NCBI GenBank assembly: GCA_002422395.1
Contig: DIUY01000029.1
Coordinates: 7,289 to 71,288 of the forward strand
Length of the DNA stretch: 64,000 bases
Direction of reading: 5' to 3'
Source: Methylococcaceae bacterium UBA6146
Lineage (GTDB): Bacteria > Pseudomonadota > Gammaproteobacteria > Methylococcales > Methylomonadaceae
A program made the translations under genes and the position numbers. The notes beneath the pieces were generated by a model. It searched no databases. It was not told where the DNA came from and worked only from the letters and a program-made list of their open reading frames with translations. Shown here in pieces: positions 56,901-64,000 of this stretch (its first letter is position 1; the number at the start of each line of letters is the position of its first letter).

Positions 56901-57060
56901 GGCTTAGGTTCACATTTTCAAAGTTATATCCAAGATTAACGCGTACTCCGTCGTAATATAGAGCGCCATCTATTTTTTCTGGCTTCCCCTTCCATTTGAA
57001 ATTTGTTGATATGATGCAGTCTTTCTTACTTAAAATTAATTCTGTGTTCATCGAAGCCAT
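53920..57060 (-). CDS. Primase-like plus SF2 helicase-like replication protein
   Basis: 1,046 aa (1,043 if the second ATG at 57051 is used). The N-terminal about 200 residues look like an AEP/PrimPol core: SVALVDIDES (metal-binding D-x-D, 91-93) and FAYYSTPSHTEKHHRFRIIF (s-x-H plus H-x-F-R motif, about 112-131). The C-terminal half is a helicase: Walker A VRSSTGSGKTREI (about 350), AVIVDENAIRTLDN (DExx-type variant VDEN, near 545), YMLLIGTYRIPSSALES and EQALGRARI (motif VI, near 925). Cysteines in MCNNHIVKEKYG and CEYCYVRKDGGCNY may bind zinc or iron-sulfur. It is probably the element's replication initiator and helicase. AT-rich; no close relative recognised. Confidence 0.75.
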   Translation of the reverse strand: MASMNTELILSKKDCIISTNFKWKGKPEKIDGALYYDGVRVNLGYNFENVNLSPDDLFEMLSVLGLSICCCLKDQHRCKDNFVSHSVALVDIDESMRIEDLETNAFYQEFGFAYYSTPSHTEKHHRFRIIFILENDITVASDMVDLYNGLIKTFTSSDESCKDAARLFYGTINAARKGKNNKLLTQSKIDELIELGKPIVQSRSITDSKSTDHSGKIYEPFVASFFDLDEVLERLEFIKRDCDYHTRRDVSVQVFRILGTDGFSVLKDHFIHSEPETLNKQLHDFYNLSLTPHPSHPLGALTNIVKPFGFKKTRLSNKKTTERKKIDYVFPELVKEANIQKVLSDALADQNELVYLVRSSTGSGKTREIAELIAAQPKSDSFLIVTDTHKNMDAIVDKINANMRKLNDITNGLLDSDSPFERLKKNTPPVFNKNVSRAVALKGRNRMCNNHIVKEKYGTAIIDSKECEYCYVRKDGGCNYYNQITSLADPFSPTNVFVFHINTLYLPISQLFREFDGRLFSGEEQYHISPPNFKAVIVDENAIRTLDNGIERCVIPSDLNYSDSQFDDEDTEIIFQEGTQGNHGDNVKPTKIKKQKLTKHPFLLAAFRRAYNLNEDAQFTKAELKSFGCIYGDRLKVLLDETKRNYSGDDLAISVKKNANDNYNKVDLFKNIQEYFKTGKEQCLFGMRLEKGCFIQGKVEKLESRYWDKKIIFFDATMNPAIVRDVLVSDRPLKKIEIDVQMSDKVKIYQTIGESFSKSFLTNPLNISHVVNYTKKFISDHNLNGKFGGLITFKSLTLTDDTVIDDFPAYLACQIWGDEFHTNNKHQYFGNTRGSNELSDCDYMLLIGTYRIPSSALESFYWNLYNNKPCFTMDRNVEHYNRMADGSCIVTKIKKYQDERLQAVYEHLVLSENEQALGRARIINDKPKTILVYSDIPLGGNIAITDFILAEDVIPNPIISDITINHIKNIGFVKNKRSELCEKLDFTGQQYKDNKDTIIKELLDAGGVLTKFSYKTDQRKVKTDDYFVFDSVKFDNFKKALQTLLN

Positions 57061-57162
57061 TATTTATTGTGGGTACTTTTAAAGCACAGCTATTGTTAGC
57101 CCTTGGGTTTTGTTCATGCGTTGCCAAGAGGTTGGGGTAGCAAAAGCTAGAGGTTAATCTAA

Positions 57163-57300
57163 ATGGTTTTTGTGGTTGGCTTGAAATATCAGTCAAGGGC
57201 TGAGGACAGCGTAATTGACCGTATTTTAAAACGGTTTTTATCGACGTTAGAGGACGCTAAGCCTGATTCCGTTCGTGCTGTGGTCATTATAACACGCTGA
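57163..57300 (+). CDS. Possible 45-aa protein near the right end of the element
   Basis: ATG 57163 to TGA 57298: VFVVGLKYQSRAEDSVIDRI then LKRFLSTLEDAKPDSVRAVV. AGAGGTT lies 8 nt before the ATG. It is small, basic and helical, and lies just inside the right attachment site, where serine-integrase elements may keep a directionality factor; that is speculation. The rest of 57061-57387 contains no other gene. Confidence 0.3.
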   Translation: MVFVVGLKYQSRAEDSVIDRILKRFLSTLEDAKPDSVRAVVIITR

Positions 57301-57387
57301 TGATTTGGTATTATTGACTACGCAAAGTGAAGGATTGAGCTGAAAAACCCATTAATAAAATTAAAAATAAAAATAGGTTTAATATTA

Positions 57388-57494
57388 CCAACGATGGATA
57401 ACGACGGCAAGCCGTTTGCTATATGCACCTCCACGGTCACTAGCGGGGCATCTATGCCGGAACGCCCCCGGCTGTAGATGACCGCTAACGACAT
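57388..57494 (-). pseudogene. comM: 5' fragment of comM, separated from the rest by the element
   Basis: From ATG 57494 the minus strand reads MSLAVIYSRGRSGIDAPLVT then VEVHIANGLPSLSIVG, exactly the ComM N-terminus, and ends at the junction. The downstream half (43077-44489) begins IVGLPETAV. The reading frame is perfectly restored if the element is removed. Translation from here would run into the element's AT-rich end. Confidence 0.95.
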
Positions 57495-57558
57495 GGATAA
57501 GGTGGAAAGTTAGCGCGACAAACCAGACCCGCGCGTTGCGCTTTGATCGTCATCCGGT

Positions 57559-57819
57559 TTAGAGTTCTGCTTGATTGGGCAGTTTTGATTCCATTTCCGC
57601 AACGCGTTTTTCCAAGTCTTCCAGCTTGGCACGGGTTTTCGCCAACACCAATTTTTGGACTTCAAATTCTTCACGGGTCACCAAGTCCAGCTTGCCCAAA
57701 ACGCTCTGCAAAATGGCATGGAAATTCTTTTCCAACTCTTCTTTAAAATTGCTTAAGCCCGGCGGTAGGGCGCCGGCTAAACGGTTGGCAATGTCATCAA
57801 TGGCTTTTGGATCAATCAT
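57559..57819 (-). CDS. ubiK: UbiK family ubiquinone biosynthesis accessory factor (BMFP domain)
   Basis: 86 aa: MIDPKAIDDIANRLAGALPP, then KEELEKNFHAILQSVLGKLD and a C-terminal coiled coil (RAKLEDLEKRVAEMESKL). The layout and VTREEFEVQ are typical of YqiC/UbiK. It helps the aerobic ubiquinone-making complex bind lipids. It precedes comM on the same strand with a 64-nt gap, a frequent arrangement, which confirms that comM was interrupted after this point. Confidence 0.92.
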   Translation of the reverse strand: MIDPKAIDDIANRLAGALPPGLSNFKEELEKNFHAILQSVLGKLDLVTREEFEVQKLVLAKTRAKLEDLEKRVAEMESKLPNQAEL

Positions 57820-58495
57820 TTTGGTATCTCACAGGTGAAAGGGTTATGTCTAACTGAAAAGTGAAGTGAAGTGACTTGAATGCGTTTTAAAAACTGCCAC
57901 GCAGCAATCTTGGCCAATTGTACTTGTTTTTAGTCGGATAATCTTCTTAGAAGCTGTTTACTACCCAGGCTTTTTTATTGATAGCGGCTATTAGGGTTCT
58001 ATTAAAGTGGCCCTTTAAAGCCAGCACAGATGGGCAGGCTATCTTGCCTTTATGCCCTTGGGTGCATCGTTTACATTACCCCCAACAGGCGGCGCATCCC
58101 TTTGAATGACTTGTTAGCGAAATAACTGCCGCTGTCGGCAGGCGTTAAGAAGAAACAGTCCGGGATTTGCGGTAAAGTGGGTCTCCCACGCCGCCTAAGA
58201 CCGACAAGCCAATGGTGTGCCCGCACCCGCATGTTAGCCCGTAGGTTGTACCCTCGGCATAAAGGGTTCGTGCCTTTTATCCCCTGTGGGTACACTCCAA
58301 CCTAGGGACTAAAACAGCTAGCTGATATTGAAACCGCTGTAACGCCAATCACTTGACTTGGGGCTGGCGGGTATCATTTGGCAAACGCAGTTAGACAGGG
58401 GCCGTGGTCATTGCGGGTAACGTGCCATAACCCCAAAAAAATAAGTGGCTTTCGCCCCTTAACCCCCAAATAACCCAAGCACCAAAATGACTCAA
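57820..58495. other. Intergenic stretch with no recognised gene
   Basis: About 675 nt. A 74-codon frame on the minus strand (58071-58295) contains LVGLRRRGRPTLP, which reads like translated repetitive DNA and not like a protein. GTGGGTCTCCCACGCCGCC near 58178 has the look of a degenerate repeat. I see no tRNA, promoter or terminator that I can defend. Confidence 0.3.
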
Positions 58496-59245
58496 TTACC
58501 CAGCGTGCCCGCGCCGTTTCAAGGACAGCATCCCCACCAGTCCGGCCCCAAACAGCCAGACAGTGCCAGGTATCGGTACGGCGGCGGTCACTTGTCCGGG
58601 GCTGACTGCCCATGCATAGAACTGGTAGATCTTATGGCCGGGCCCCTGGCCGCCACTGGAGGCATAGAAGAGCCTCGCGCCAAATGGCTGCTGCGAGAGC
58701 TCCGTACCCGACCAGTACACAGAGGCTTGCTCGTTATCGAAGGTGCTGGTATTGGGAATGCTGCTATGAGGGGTTCCGCCCAGTTCGCTGTAGAACAACT
58801 CGCCCAGCTCGTTGCCTGCCGTGGCATGGTAGGCCCCGATGCCGTTACTGGTCGGCAAGCGCTATTGGTCGCTGCCGCCGTAGCTGATGGAACTCAGGTA
58901 ATTAGCAAAGGCGAGGCCGCCAAACCAATTAGTCCTGCCTAAACTGCTGTTGCTAAAGTCGGCGGCGGAAATGTTGTAACTGCCATCATTACCATCATAT
59001 AAATTTGGCGTGTCCGTAATAACGGGGCTGGCGGCAATGATGGCATTGACCACTGTGTTGTAGCCTTGATTGCCGATCATCGTCCCGAGCAGATTGGCAT
59101 CCTGCGTCCAGGTGACGTTACTGACACTGCTGTACACCAGGCCGACGTCGCCGGCACCGATGGAAGAAATTAAGGCGGCGTGGGCGTTAAAGCTGGCGGT
59201 GCCCAGCAAAAGGCTAACGGCCCGTAGTGGTTGTTTAAATTTCAT
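58496..59245 (-). pseudogene. Secreted DUF1566-like protein with VPxP-type C-terminal anchor, copy 1, internal TAG
   Basis: About 249 codons. Signal peptide (MKFKQPLRAVSLLLGTASFN to AHAA), then VTWTQDANLLGTM, GLAFANYLSSISYGGSDQ, and TAG at 58862-58864, where the sister copy has TGG (Trp in QWRLPT). The frame continues unshifted: RLPTSNGIG, NEQASVYWSGTE and AVPIPGTVWLFGAGLVGMLS-LKRR, a PEP-CTERM-like sorting tail (transmembrane helix plus basic end). WRLPT and YWSG are DUF1566 hallmarks. The leader AAGGGG is 8 nt ahead of the ATG. One W-to-stop change inactivates it. Confidence 0.82.
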
Positions 59246-59411
59246 TGCATTACCCCTTGAGTTAAAAAAATATAAAAATCTAAGGGTCGATACTTTTGCC
59301 CATCATCCAGCCGCCATTTTCTCGCCACAAGCCCAAGGACGGGATTACCAAACCCCCGTCCCGCTCTGGAGCTATCGCCCCCTTAAACCCCCAAACACCC
59401 GAATGACTCAA

Positions 59412-60178
59412 TTACCCAGCGTACCCACGCCGTTTCAAGGAAAGCATCCCCACCAGTCCGACCCCCAACAGCCAGACAGTGCTAGGTACCGGTACGGCGG
59501 TGGTCAGTTGTCCCGGACTGACTGCCCATGCGTATTGCTGGAAGTACTTAGGGCGGTTGGCCTGGTAGCCATCGTTGGCCGCGAAGTCCCACGCGTTGTC
59601 AGGATCAGACGCGTACACTCCGTACCCGACCAGTACACATCGGCTTGCTCGTTGTTGAAGGTGGGTGTGTTGGGTATAGGGCTACCTGCTACTCCACCCA
59701 ATTCGTCATAATACAGCTTGGCTAGTTCGCCCGTGTTGGTGTCCACGTTGTAGCCGCAGTCGGTGCCGAGGAAGTCATACCAACAACCTGGCGGCCCGGT
59801 ATCGGTCACCGTTGGCAAACGCCATTGGGTGCTGCCGCCATAGTTGATAAAACTAAGATAATTGACGAAGGCGATACCGCCCCACCAACTCATTTGGCCG
59901 GTTCCAGTATTGAAATCATCAGGGTCGATGGTTTGCAAACCATAGAATGGGTCCTTGTAAGTTGGAGTGACTGCGGCAATCTGGCTGATCACCGAATTGT
60001 CCGAGTCGTATAGGGTTTTGAGCAGGTTGGCATCTTGCGTCCAGGTGACATTGCTTTCGCTGCTGTACACCAGGCCGACGTTGTCGGCACCGGTGGAAGA
60101 GATTAAGGCGGCGTGGGCGTTAAAGCTGGCGGCGTCCAGCAAAAGGCTAACGGCCAGGATGTGTTGTTTAAATTTCAT
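59412..60178 (-). pseudogene. Secreted DUF1566-like protein with VPxP-type C-terminal anchor, copy 2, frameshifted
   Basis: Paralog of copy 1 at a 933-nt period with the same leader and start (MKFKQHILAVSLLLDAASFN). It keeps INYGGSTQWRLPTVTDTG and NEQADVYWSGTE, but after SGTE a missing base throws the frame off; the other frame then reads VYASDPDNAWDFAANDGYQA and AVPVPSTVWLLGVGLVGMLS-LKRR. The out-of-frame version would lack the sorting tail. Restoring one base near 59615 rejoins both parts. It is more similar to copy 1 at the ends than in the middle. Confidence 0.82.
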
Positions 60179-60367
60179 TGCATTACCCCTTGAGTTAAAA
60201 ACCTATAAAAAGAAGAACCAATACCTTTGCCCATCATCAAGCCCTTCGTGTCCTGCTCCTTTCTAGCCGCAAGCACAGGGACGGGTTTACCAAACCCCGT
60301 CTCCATCTGACACCTAAAGCACATGACCTCTGCCTGACTTAGTACACGAGCAATTTATCAACTTTAC

Positions 60368-60739
60368 TCAGTGGTTGAATTTTCTGGAACAACGCCAATG
60401 GGCGGCATTAAAATCGACTTCCGCGATCGCTTCTTTTTCCATGCACAGCCAATACGTGGCGGGCTTCAATTCAGTTTTGCACGAGGCGGACAGCGGCGCT
60501 ATGGCAGCTTTTCCCGTTCCGTTGGCTTTTTCTTGTTGTTCGAACCGCTGCGTGGCACGCAAGCAAATATCATAGGCTCCGCTTTGCGGGTCGGTAGAAT
60601 CGCCATTGGCTTTTTCCACGGACGGTCGTGAGTCGGTGTCAGAAGGCTGGTCTGCCGAATCTAGGGCATCATTAGGCGCTTCGGCTTGAGAAAGCATGGG
60701 CAGAGTGAGCAGAATAAATACGGCCATGATTTTATACAT
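60368..60739 (-). CDS. Small secreted protein of unknown function
   Basis: 123 aa from MYKIMAVFILLTLPMLSQAE (signal peptide); the frame extends 45 nt upstream but the signal peptide fixes the start. Mature part: low-complexity acidic stretch (DALDSADQPSDTDSRPSVEK), then four cysteines (YDICLRATQRFEQQ, SASCKTE, YWLCMEKE, HWRCSRKFNH). It probably forms two disulfides in the periplasm. A similar short Cys-rich fold is not recognised. Confidence 0.65.
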   Translation of the reverse strand: MYKIMAVFILLTLPMLSQAEAPNDALDSADQPSDTDSRPSVEKANGDSTDPQSGAYDICLRATQRFEQQEKANGTGKAAIAPLSASCKTELKPATYWLCMEKEAIAEVDFNAAHWRCSRKFNH

Positions 60740-61150
60740 GTTAAAACTCCCACTAAGAACGCTATTTAAAGAAAAAAAACACATTTCATGATAGGCCTTG
60801 CTGCTTTAGGTGGTCTGTTCGATTAATCACATAACTAGCCAGCCATAAGGTTTTGAATGATTTCCTAACCATTGCCCAACAAGGAAAATGCCGGTCAATG
60901 GTAATTTGGGAGAGGTATGAAGAGGCGAGTATGAAAACAGCAAGCCTATAGGCAAATGCTTAAAGAAAAATATCAGGGTGATTGCTTAGGGAAAAGTTGG
61001 ACGCTAAAAATGCCAGCTTATCAACGTGCAGCTACAGATTTAACTCACCACCCCCTACCCTACCGCTCAGTTACATACTCAGCCAGATTGGCAGGCGATT
61101 AAGCACCGCTATCATCATGGCGTGGTGCATTTTCCGGCGGGTTTCCATTG
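60740..61150. other. Intergenic region, no gene seen
   Basis: About 410 nt between the small secreted protein and the first GTPase gene. No long frame, tRNA or clear terminator was recognised. Confidence 0.4.
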
Positions 61151-62422
61151 TCATTTCAACACCTTATGTTGAATCTCATTGACATAATCTTTCAAAATTA
61201 CCCGCCCTAATTCAAATTGTTCGGTGTAGATTTCCTTAAACAATTCTCTGGATAATTCTTTTCCGCTACGCAAATTTTGAAAATAAACCGTTAGCGTTTT
61301 GCCTAACGCGTAGGTTGTTGCGGCAGTGAGCACTGACGACACCGCCGAGCCATAGACGGGGACTAGCTTGACCAGCTCGCGGCGGCCAATACTGGTCAAC
61401 AAGGTGATGCCCAGTGCGCTGGTGATTTCAGTCCAGCTTTTTCGGTCCGGTTGGTAATTGTAAATTGACGCTATGGTATGGAACATTTTGGCTTGGACTA
61501 GCGTCACGACCGGGATATCGACAAAAGGGATGGGGATGGCGCCTGCGGCGCCTGAAATCAGCGCGTAAGCAATGATATGCGGATGGGCGGCTTTGCTGTA
61601 GACATCTTGTAGCTGTTTGCGCCCCTCCTTCATGTCATGAAGTATCATCGCGATGCCCTGTGGCAGCACGGCTTCCAAGCTTCGCCAGAAGGCTTCGAGG
61701 CCGTAATTGACCGGCTGGTAACCGTCTTCCGGCAAGGTCAGGTCAACTGGGACAAATTGCGCGTCGATATCTTTAAACAGAGTCCGTTGTTCCAGCAACG
61801 AGCGGCGCAAGCTGTCAGGGGTTATTTGCAGCCAGTCTTCGGTATCGTAAGGATAAGGGCTGACGTGTTCGGTTGCGGGGTTAGGGTAACCTTCATGCAA
61901 GGCCGTTTGCACCACGATAACCGGCCAGTCAGGCTTGGCTTTATGAATCGACTGGACAGCCTTTATGATGGCGTGTTGGGAATGATCCATCGCTTTCATG
62001 ACAACAATCAGCACATGCGCCTGTTCGCGGAAAGCGTCAATGTCGGCATCCGGCTCGTAATCCACCTCGCCCAGCCCGCGCGTGTCCAAGAACCGCATGA
62101 TGCAATTTTGAGAGTCCGGGAAATCGTAAATGAACGCGGTCTTGGTGCAAGACTGCATGCCGTCGCCAATCTGGGCGCGGCTATCGCCGGTCAGGGCTTT
62201 GATAATCGAGGTTTTCCCCGATTGGGTTTTCCCAAGCAACCAAAAAACGGGCGTGGGCATGGCTGACTTTATGGTTTCAAGACGCTCATTGACGGCCTCA
62301 TCATCAAGACGGGGCGTGATGACTGACGAGTAAATTTTTTTCCACATATGCAACGCCTCAAACCAAGCCGTAAAAAACCAGGCTACAAATTTTAAGGTTC
62401 CATCACTCAGGCACTCATCCAA
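61151..62422 (-). CDS. Era-like P-loop GTPase with C-terminal membrane (DUF697-type) part
   Basis: 423 aa; MWKKIYSSVITPRLDDEAVN at 62347 is an alternative start. G1 LLGKTQSGKTSIIKALTGDS (about 62-81), G3 RFLDTRGLGEVDY (D-x-x-G), then a weak G4. The C-terminal half carries hydrophobic segments (AHPHIIAYALISGAAGAIPI, DIPVVTLVQAKMFHTIA) typical of DUF697/YcjF-type domains. Function unknown: membrane-associated GTPases of this kind are linked to stress or cell-envelope roles. Followed upstream by a second GTPase. Confidence 0.8.
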   Translation of the reverse strand: MDECLSDGTLKFVAWFFTAWFEALHMWKKIYSSVITPRLDDEAVNERLETIKSAMPTPVFWLLGKTQSGKTSIIKALTGDSRAQIGDGMQSCTKTAFIYDFPDSQNCIMRFLDTRGLGEVDYEPDADIDAFREQAHVLIVVMKAMDHSQHAIIKAVQSIHKAKPDWPVIVVQTALHEGYPNPATEHVSPYPYDTEDWLQITPDSLRRSLLEQRTLFKDIDAQFVPVDLTLPEDGYQPVNYGLEAFWRSLEAVLPQGIAMILHDMKEGRKQLQDVYSKAAHPHIIAYALISGAAGAIPIPFVDIPVVTLVQAKMFHTIASIYNYQPDRKSWTEITSALGITLLTSIGRRELVKLVPVYGSAVSSVLTAATTYALGKTLTVYFQNLRSGKELSRELFKEIYTEQFELGRVILKDYVNEIQHKVLK

Positions 62423-62531
62423 GCGCGAATAAAACCTATTGTTACTTTAATGGTAATGATATTTTGGAATCAAAAAACATGTTTTTTGATTCCGCTGTTT
62501 CTTAAGCATTTGAATGTTTACCACTACCGGT

Positions 62532-62582
62532 TTTTTTACAATGGGCAGAACCCACCGAAATTATTTCATGCCAGTTCCTAAG
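62532..62582 (+). repeat. Dispersed repeat, short form
   Basis: TTTTTTACAATGGG...CACCGAAATTATTTCATGCC and GTTCCTAAG, homologous to 41083-41170 without its 36-nt insert. The end overlaps the stop codon of the GTPase gene at 62578. Confidence 0.75.
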
Positions 62583-64000
62583 ACGTTTTTTTGTCGAACA
62601 CCTCAACGCCTTTTTTTACCATAAAAAGGCCTGCGTTTTTAGATTGCTTCCAAAGCCTGCGCCAGTAATCTTCTTGATGATAGGCTTTTAAGCAACGGGT
62701 GTAGCGCACACCCTTGGCGCTATCAAGCTGTTGCAAAATGGTCGGGACCAAACCCTCTTCAACATTATAATTGTTTCCTGGAGCCAAACTGACCGGCGCG
62801 ACCTGATGGCTGCTGAGTGCCAAATCTTGGGCAATGGCATCAATGGCCTGACGGATCATCTGGGCTTTTACTGAGTCTGGGGCGGCAATGTTGTAAGGGG
62901 GCCGCCATTCCCTCAACGGCCTTAGCTGGTCGATGTGCGTCACCACCACAATAAGCGGGGGCATTTTGTTTTTGGGGTTTAAGGCGATTGTTTCATTAAT
63001 TGCCCGCACCATTTGTTGGTCAATGTCCCTTGCGGCATTGACGGCGGAGACCACTAATAAAACCATGTCACAGCGCGTGATCTCTTCAAGTTCTTTTGCG
63101 AAAAGTTTCCCGCCCACTTTGTTGCCGTAACCTTCGCAATCAAGAATAATTGCCGGTTCCAAGCCCGGATGTTCCAACAGATAGGGGATGACACCCTCGG
63201 TGGTCTGGGTGACATCGGTATCGGCTTTGACAGTCCCGAACAACGCGTTGATTAAACTGGACTTTCCCGCGTTGGTTTGACCAATGACCAAGATTCTAAG
63301 CGGTTCGGCAGTGGTTTCTGGGCGTTGCTGTATGTCCGCCAAATCAGCACGACTGCGGCGATCCACATACGCGGTCAGTTGGTCTTTATCCAGCACGAGA
63401 TTCCCACTGTATAACTCGATGGCATAATAGGCGACTTTGCTGACAAACGCATCGACCAGGCTATGCTTGACCTCCCCGTAAGTTTCCGCATAAAGCTTGG
63501 AACTTCCGGCGGTCACCATTTCGTGCATTAGCGCGGCAACCGGGCTATTTCCGGCAACCACCCATCGGAGCAGGCGATAAATGCCCGCCCCTTGGATAGC
63601 CAACCGTCGTCCGCGAATAATGTCTTTTAATGTAAGAATGTGGCTGGCAGGGACATTTTCGGCAAAACCGATACGTAGATCCCGCGCCACCATTTCAATA
63701 ATCGCAAGCAGGTAAGGCATACGGATTTCTAAAATGGCGTCTTTCTGCTCAGGATGGAAATGTCCGGCAACCGTTTGTATCACCTCTTTAACCGTTTCAG
63801 TATAAAAACGCGGATCTGCCAAGTCCGGGTCTTGATTGTTTAATGTTGAAGAAATGAGCGCTATTTTTTGCCAGAGCGGATCAGTGCCGGGATACTGGCC
63901 GACGTTTGGCGTGGGTTCTGAAGGGGTTAATTTTTGACCAGAAACAGGCCGCTTAAAACTAAAAAGCCAAGCCGCCAACGCAAGAATTGCGGTTGCCGCC
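62578..64000 (-). CDS. Membrane-anchored P-loop GTPase, N-terminus beyond the window
   Basis: At least 474 codons; the frame stays open to the right edge, where ATAILALAAWLFSFKRP is a membrane helix, so 63978 is not the start. G1 LVIGQTNAGKSSLINALFGT (about 230-249 from 63978), switch TQTTEGVIPY, G3 ILDCEGYGN (D-x-x-G), G4 VVVTHIDQLRPLREW. The N-terminal about 215 residues are helical and unrecognised. It ends 155 nt before the neighbouring GTPase gene starts, on the same strand, so the two may be co-expressed. Confidence 0.82.
   Translation of the reverse strand, partial: AATAILALAAWLFSFKRPVSGQKLTPSEPTPNVGQYPGTDPLWQKIALISSTLNNQDPDLADPRFYTETVKEVIQTVAGHFHPEQKDAILEIRMPYLLAIIEMVARDLRIGFAENVPASHILTLKDIIRGRRLAIQGAGIYRLLRWVVAGNSPVAALMHEMVTAGSSKLYAETYGEVKHSLVDAFVSKVAYYAIELYSGNLVLDKDQLTAYVDRRSRADLADIQQRPETTAEPLRILVIGQTNAGKSSLINALFGTVKADTDVTQTTEGVIPYLLEHPGLEPAIILDCEGYGNKVGGKLFAKELEEITRCDMVLLVVSAVNAARDIDQQMVRAINETIALNPKNKMPPLIVVVTHIDQLRPLREWRPPYNIAAPDSVKAQMIRQAIDAIAQDLALSSHQVAPVSLAPGNNYNVEEGLVPTILQQLDSAKGVRYTRCLKAYHQEDYWRRLWKQSKNAGLFMVKKGVEVFDKKTS

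Larger units (their letters stand above)
44488..57397 (+). mobile_element. 12.9-kb serine-integrase element inserted in comM
   Basis: The comM reading frame is interrupted here and its 5' part resumes at 57397. Both junctions share TCNATNGTNGG on the minus strand (44489-44479 and 57398-57388). Joining the two element ends gives an attP-like site: GGTTTAATATTA (57376-57387), 9 nt, GA, 9 nt, TATAATTAAACC (44499-44510). The arms are inverted repeats placed symmetrically around the GA that both junctions share, which points to the crossover dinucleotide. The interior is visibly more AT-rich than the flanks. Cargo: serine integrase, secreted nuclease, GmrSD-like protein, XRE regulator, invertible-looking cassette and a primase-helicase. 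No conjugation genes are seen. Confidence 0.92.

Noticed and set aside
58071..58295. 74-codon minus-strand frame in the 57.8-58.5 kb gap
   Set aside because: Composition (RRRGRPTLP) resembles translated repetitive DNA; no ribosome site or known family.
58862..58864. TAG in the DUF1566 paralog as pyrrolysine or suppressed amber
   Set aside because: The sister gene has TGG at the same place, which points to a point mutation.
1..64000. CRISPR arrays
   Set aside because: No regularly spaced short repeats were found; the repeat pairs present are isolated and far apart.

Overview
The window looks like a chromosomal segment of a gammaproteobacterium. The pilMNOPQ cluster, the Mla-type lipid transport operon, ychF, polA, fabI, comM beside ubiK, and carboxynorspermidine decarboxylase all fit. 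A methanotroph-like (Methylococcales) background is my guess from gene content; there is no rRNA or methane-oxidation gene here to prove it. No CRISPR array or rRNA was seen.

Layout. 1-19.5 kb is a core block, nearly all on the minus strand: a partial tRNA(CAU), ychF, pilQPONM, nadE, polA, a four-gene MCE/Mla lipid transporter, a GDT1-type cation exporter and a family 5 solute-binding lipoprotein, with fabI divergent. 19.6-25 kb is accessory debris: a decayed IS5-family element with intact ends, tRNA-Leu(UAA), then a degenerate phage or integrative remnant. 25.2-43 kb is mixed host DNA: a GCS2/M14 pair, a DUF389 membrane protein, a ruined brnTA module, a secreted protein with an O-antigen-ligase-type protein, a large winged-helix/ATPase regulator, an MscS channel overlapping a membrane AAA-ATPase gene, nspC and hupE.

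The most informative region is 43.1-57.5 kb. comM (yifB) is cut in two by a 12.9-kb AT-rich element encoding a large serine recombinase at its left end. The comM 3' part lies at 43077-44489 and its 5' part at 57388-57494. Joining the element ends in silico gives an attP-like site with inverted arms exactly 9 nt either side of a GA dinucleotide shared by both junctions. The cargo is a secreted nuclease, a GmrSD-like restriction protein with small unknown neighbours, an XRE regulator, a PrimPol/SF2-helicase-like replication protein, and an inner 2.9-kb segment bounded by two perfectly inverted 83-nt hairpin repeats that contains its own small serine recombinase. That segment is a candidate invertible cassette.

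57.5-64 kb holds ubiK, two tandem VPxP-anchor (PEP-CTERM-like) secreted paralogs that each carry a different single lesion, a small secreted protein and two P-loop GTPases; the second GTPase runs off the window.

Two transformation genes are damaged in the same window: pilQ has an in-frame TGA separating its signal peptide from the rest, and comM is split. Several other genes carry single stops or frameshifts, so genuine decay has to be separated from sequencing error. Short palindromic repeats (an 85-nt MITE-like pair, a second dispersed repeat pair and a REP-like hairpin) sit in intergenic spaces.
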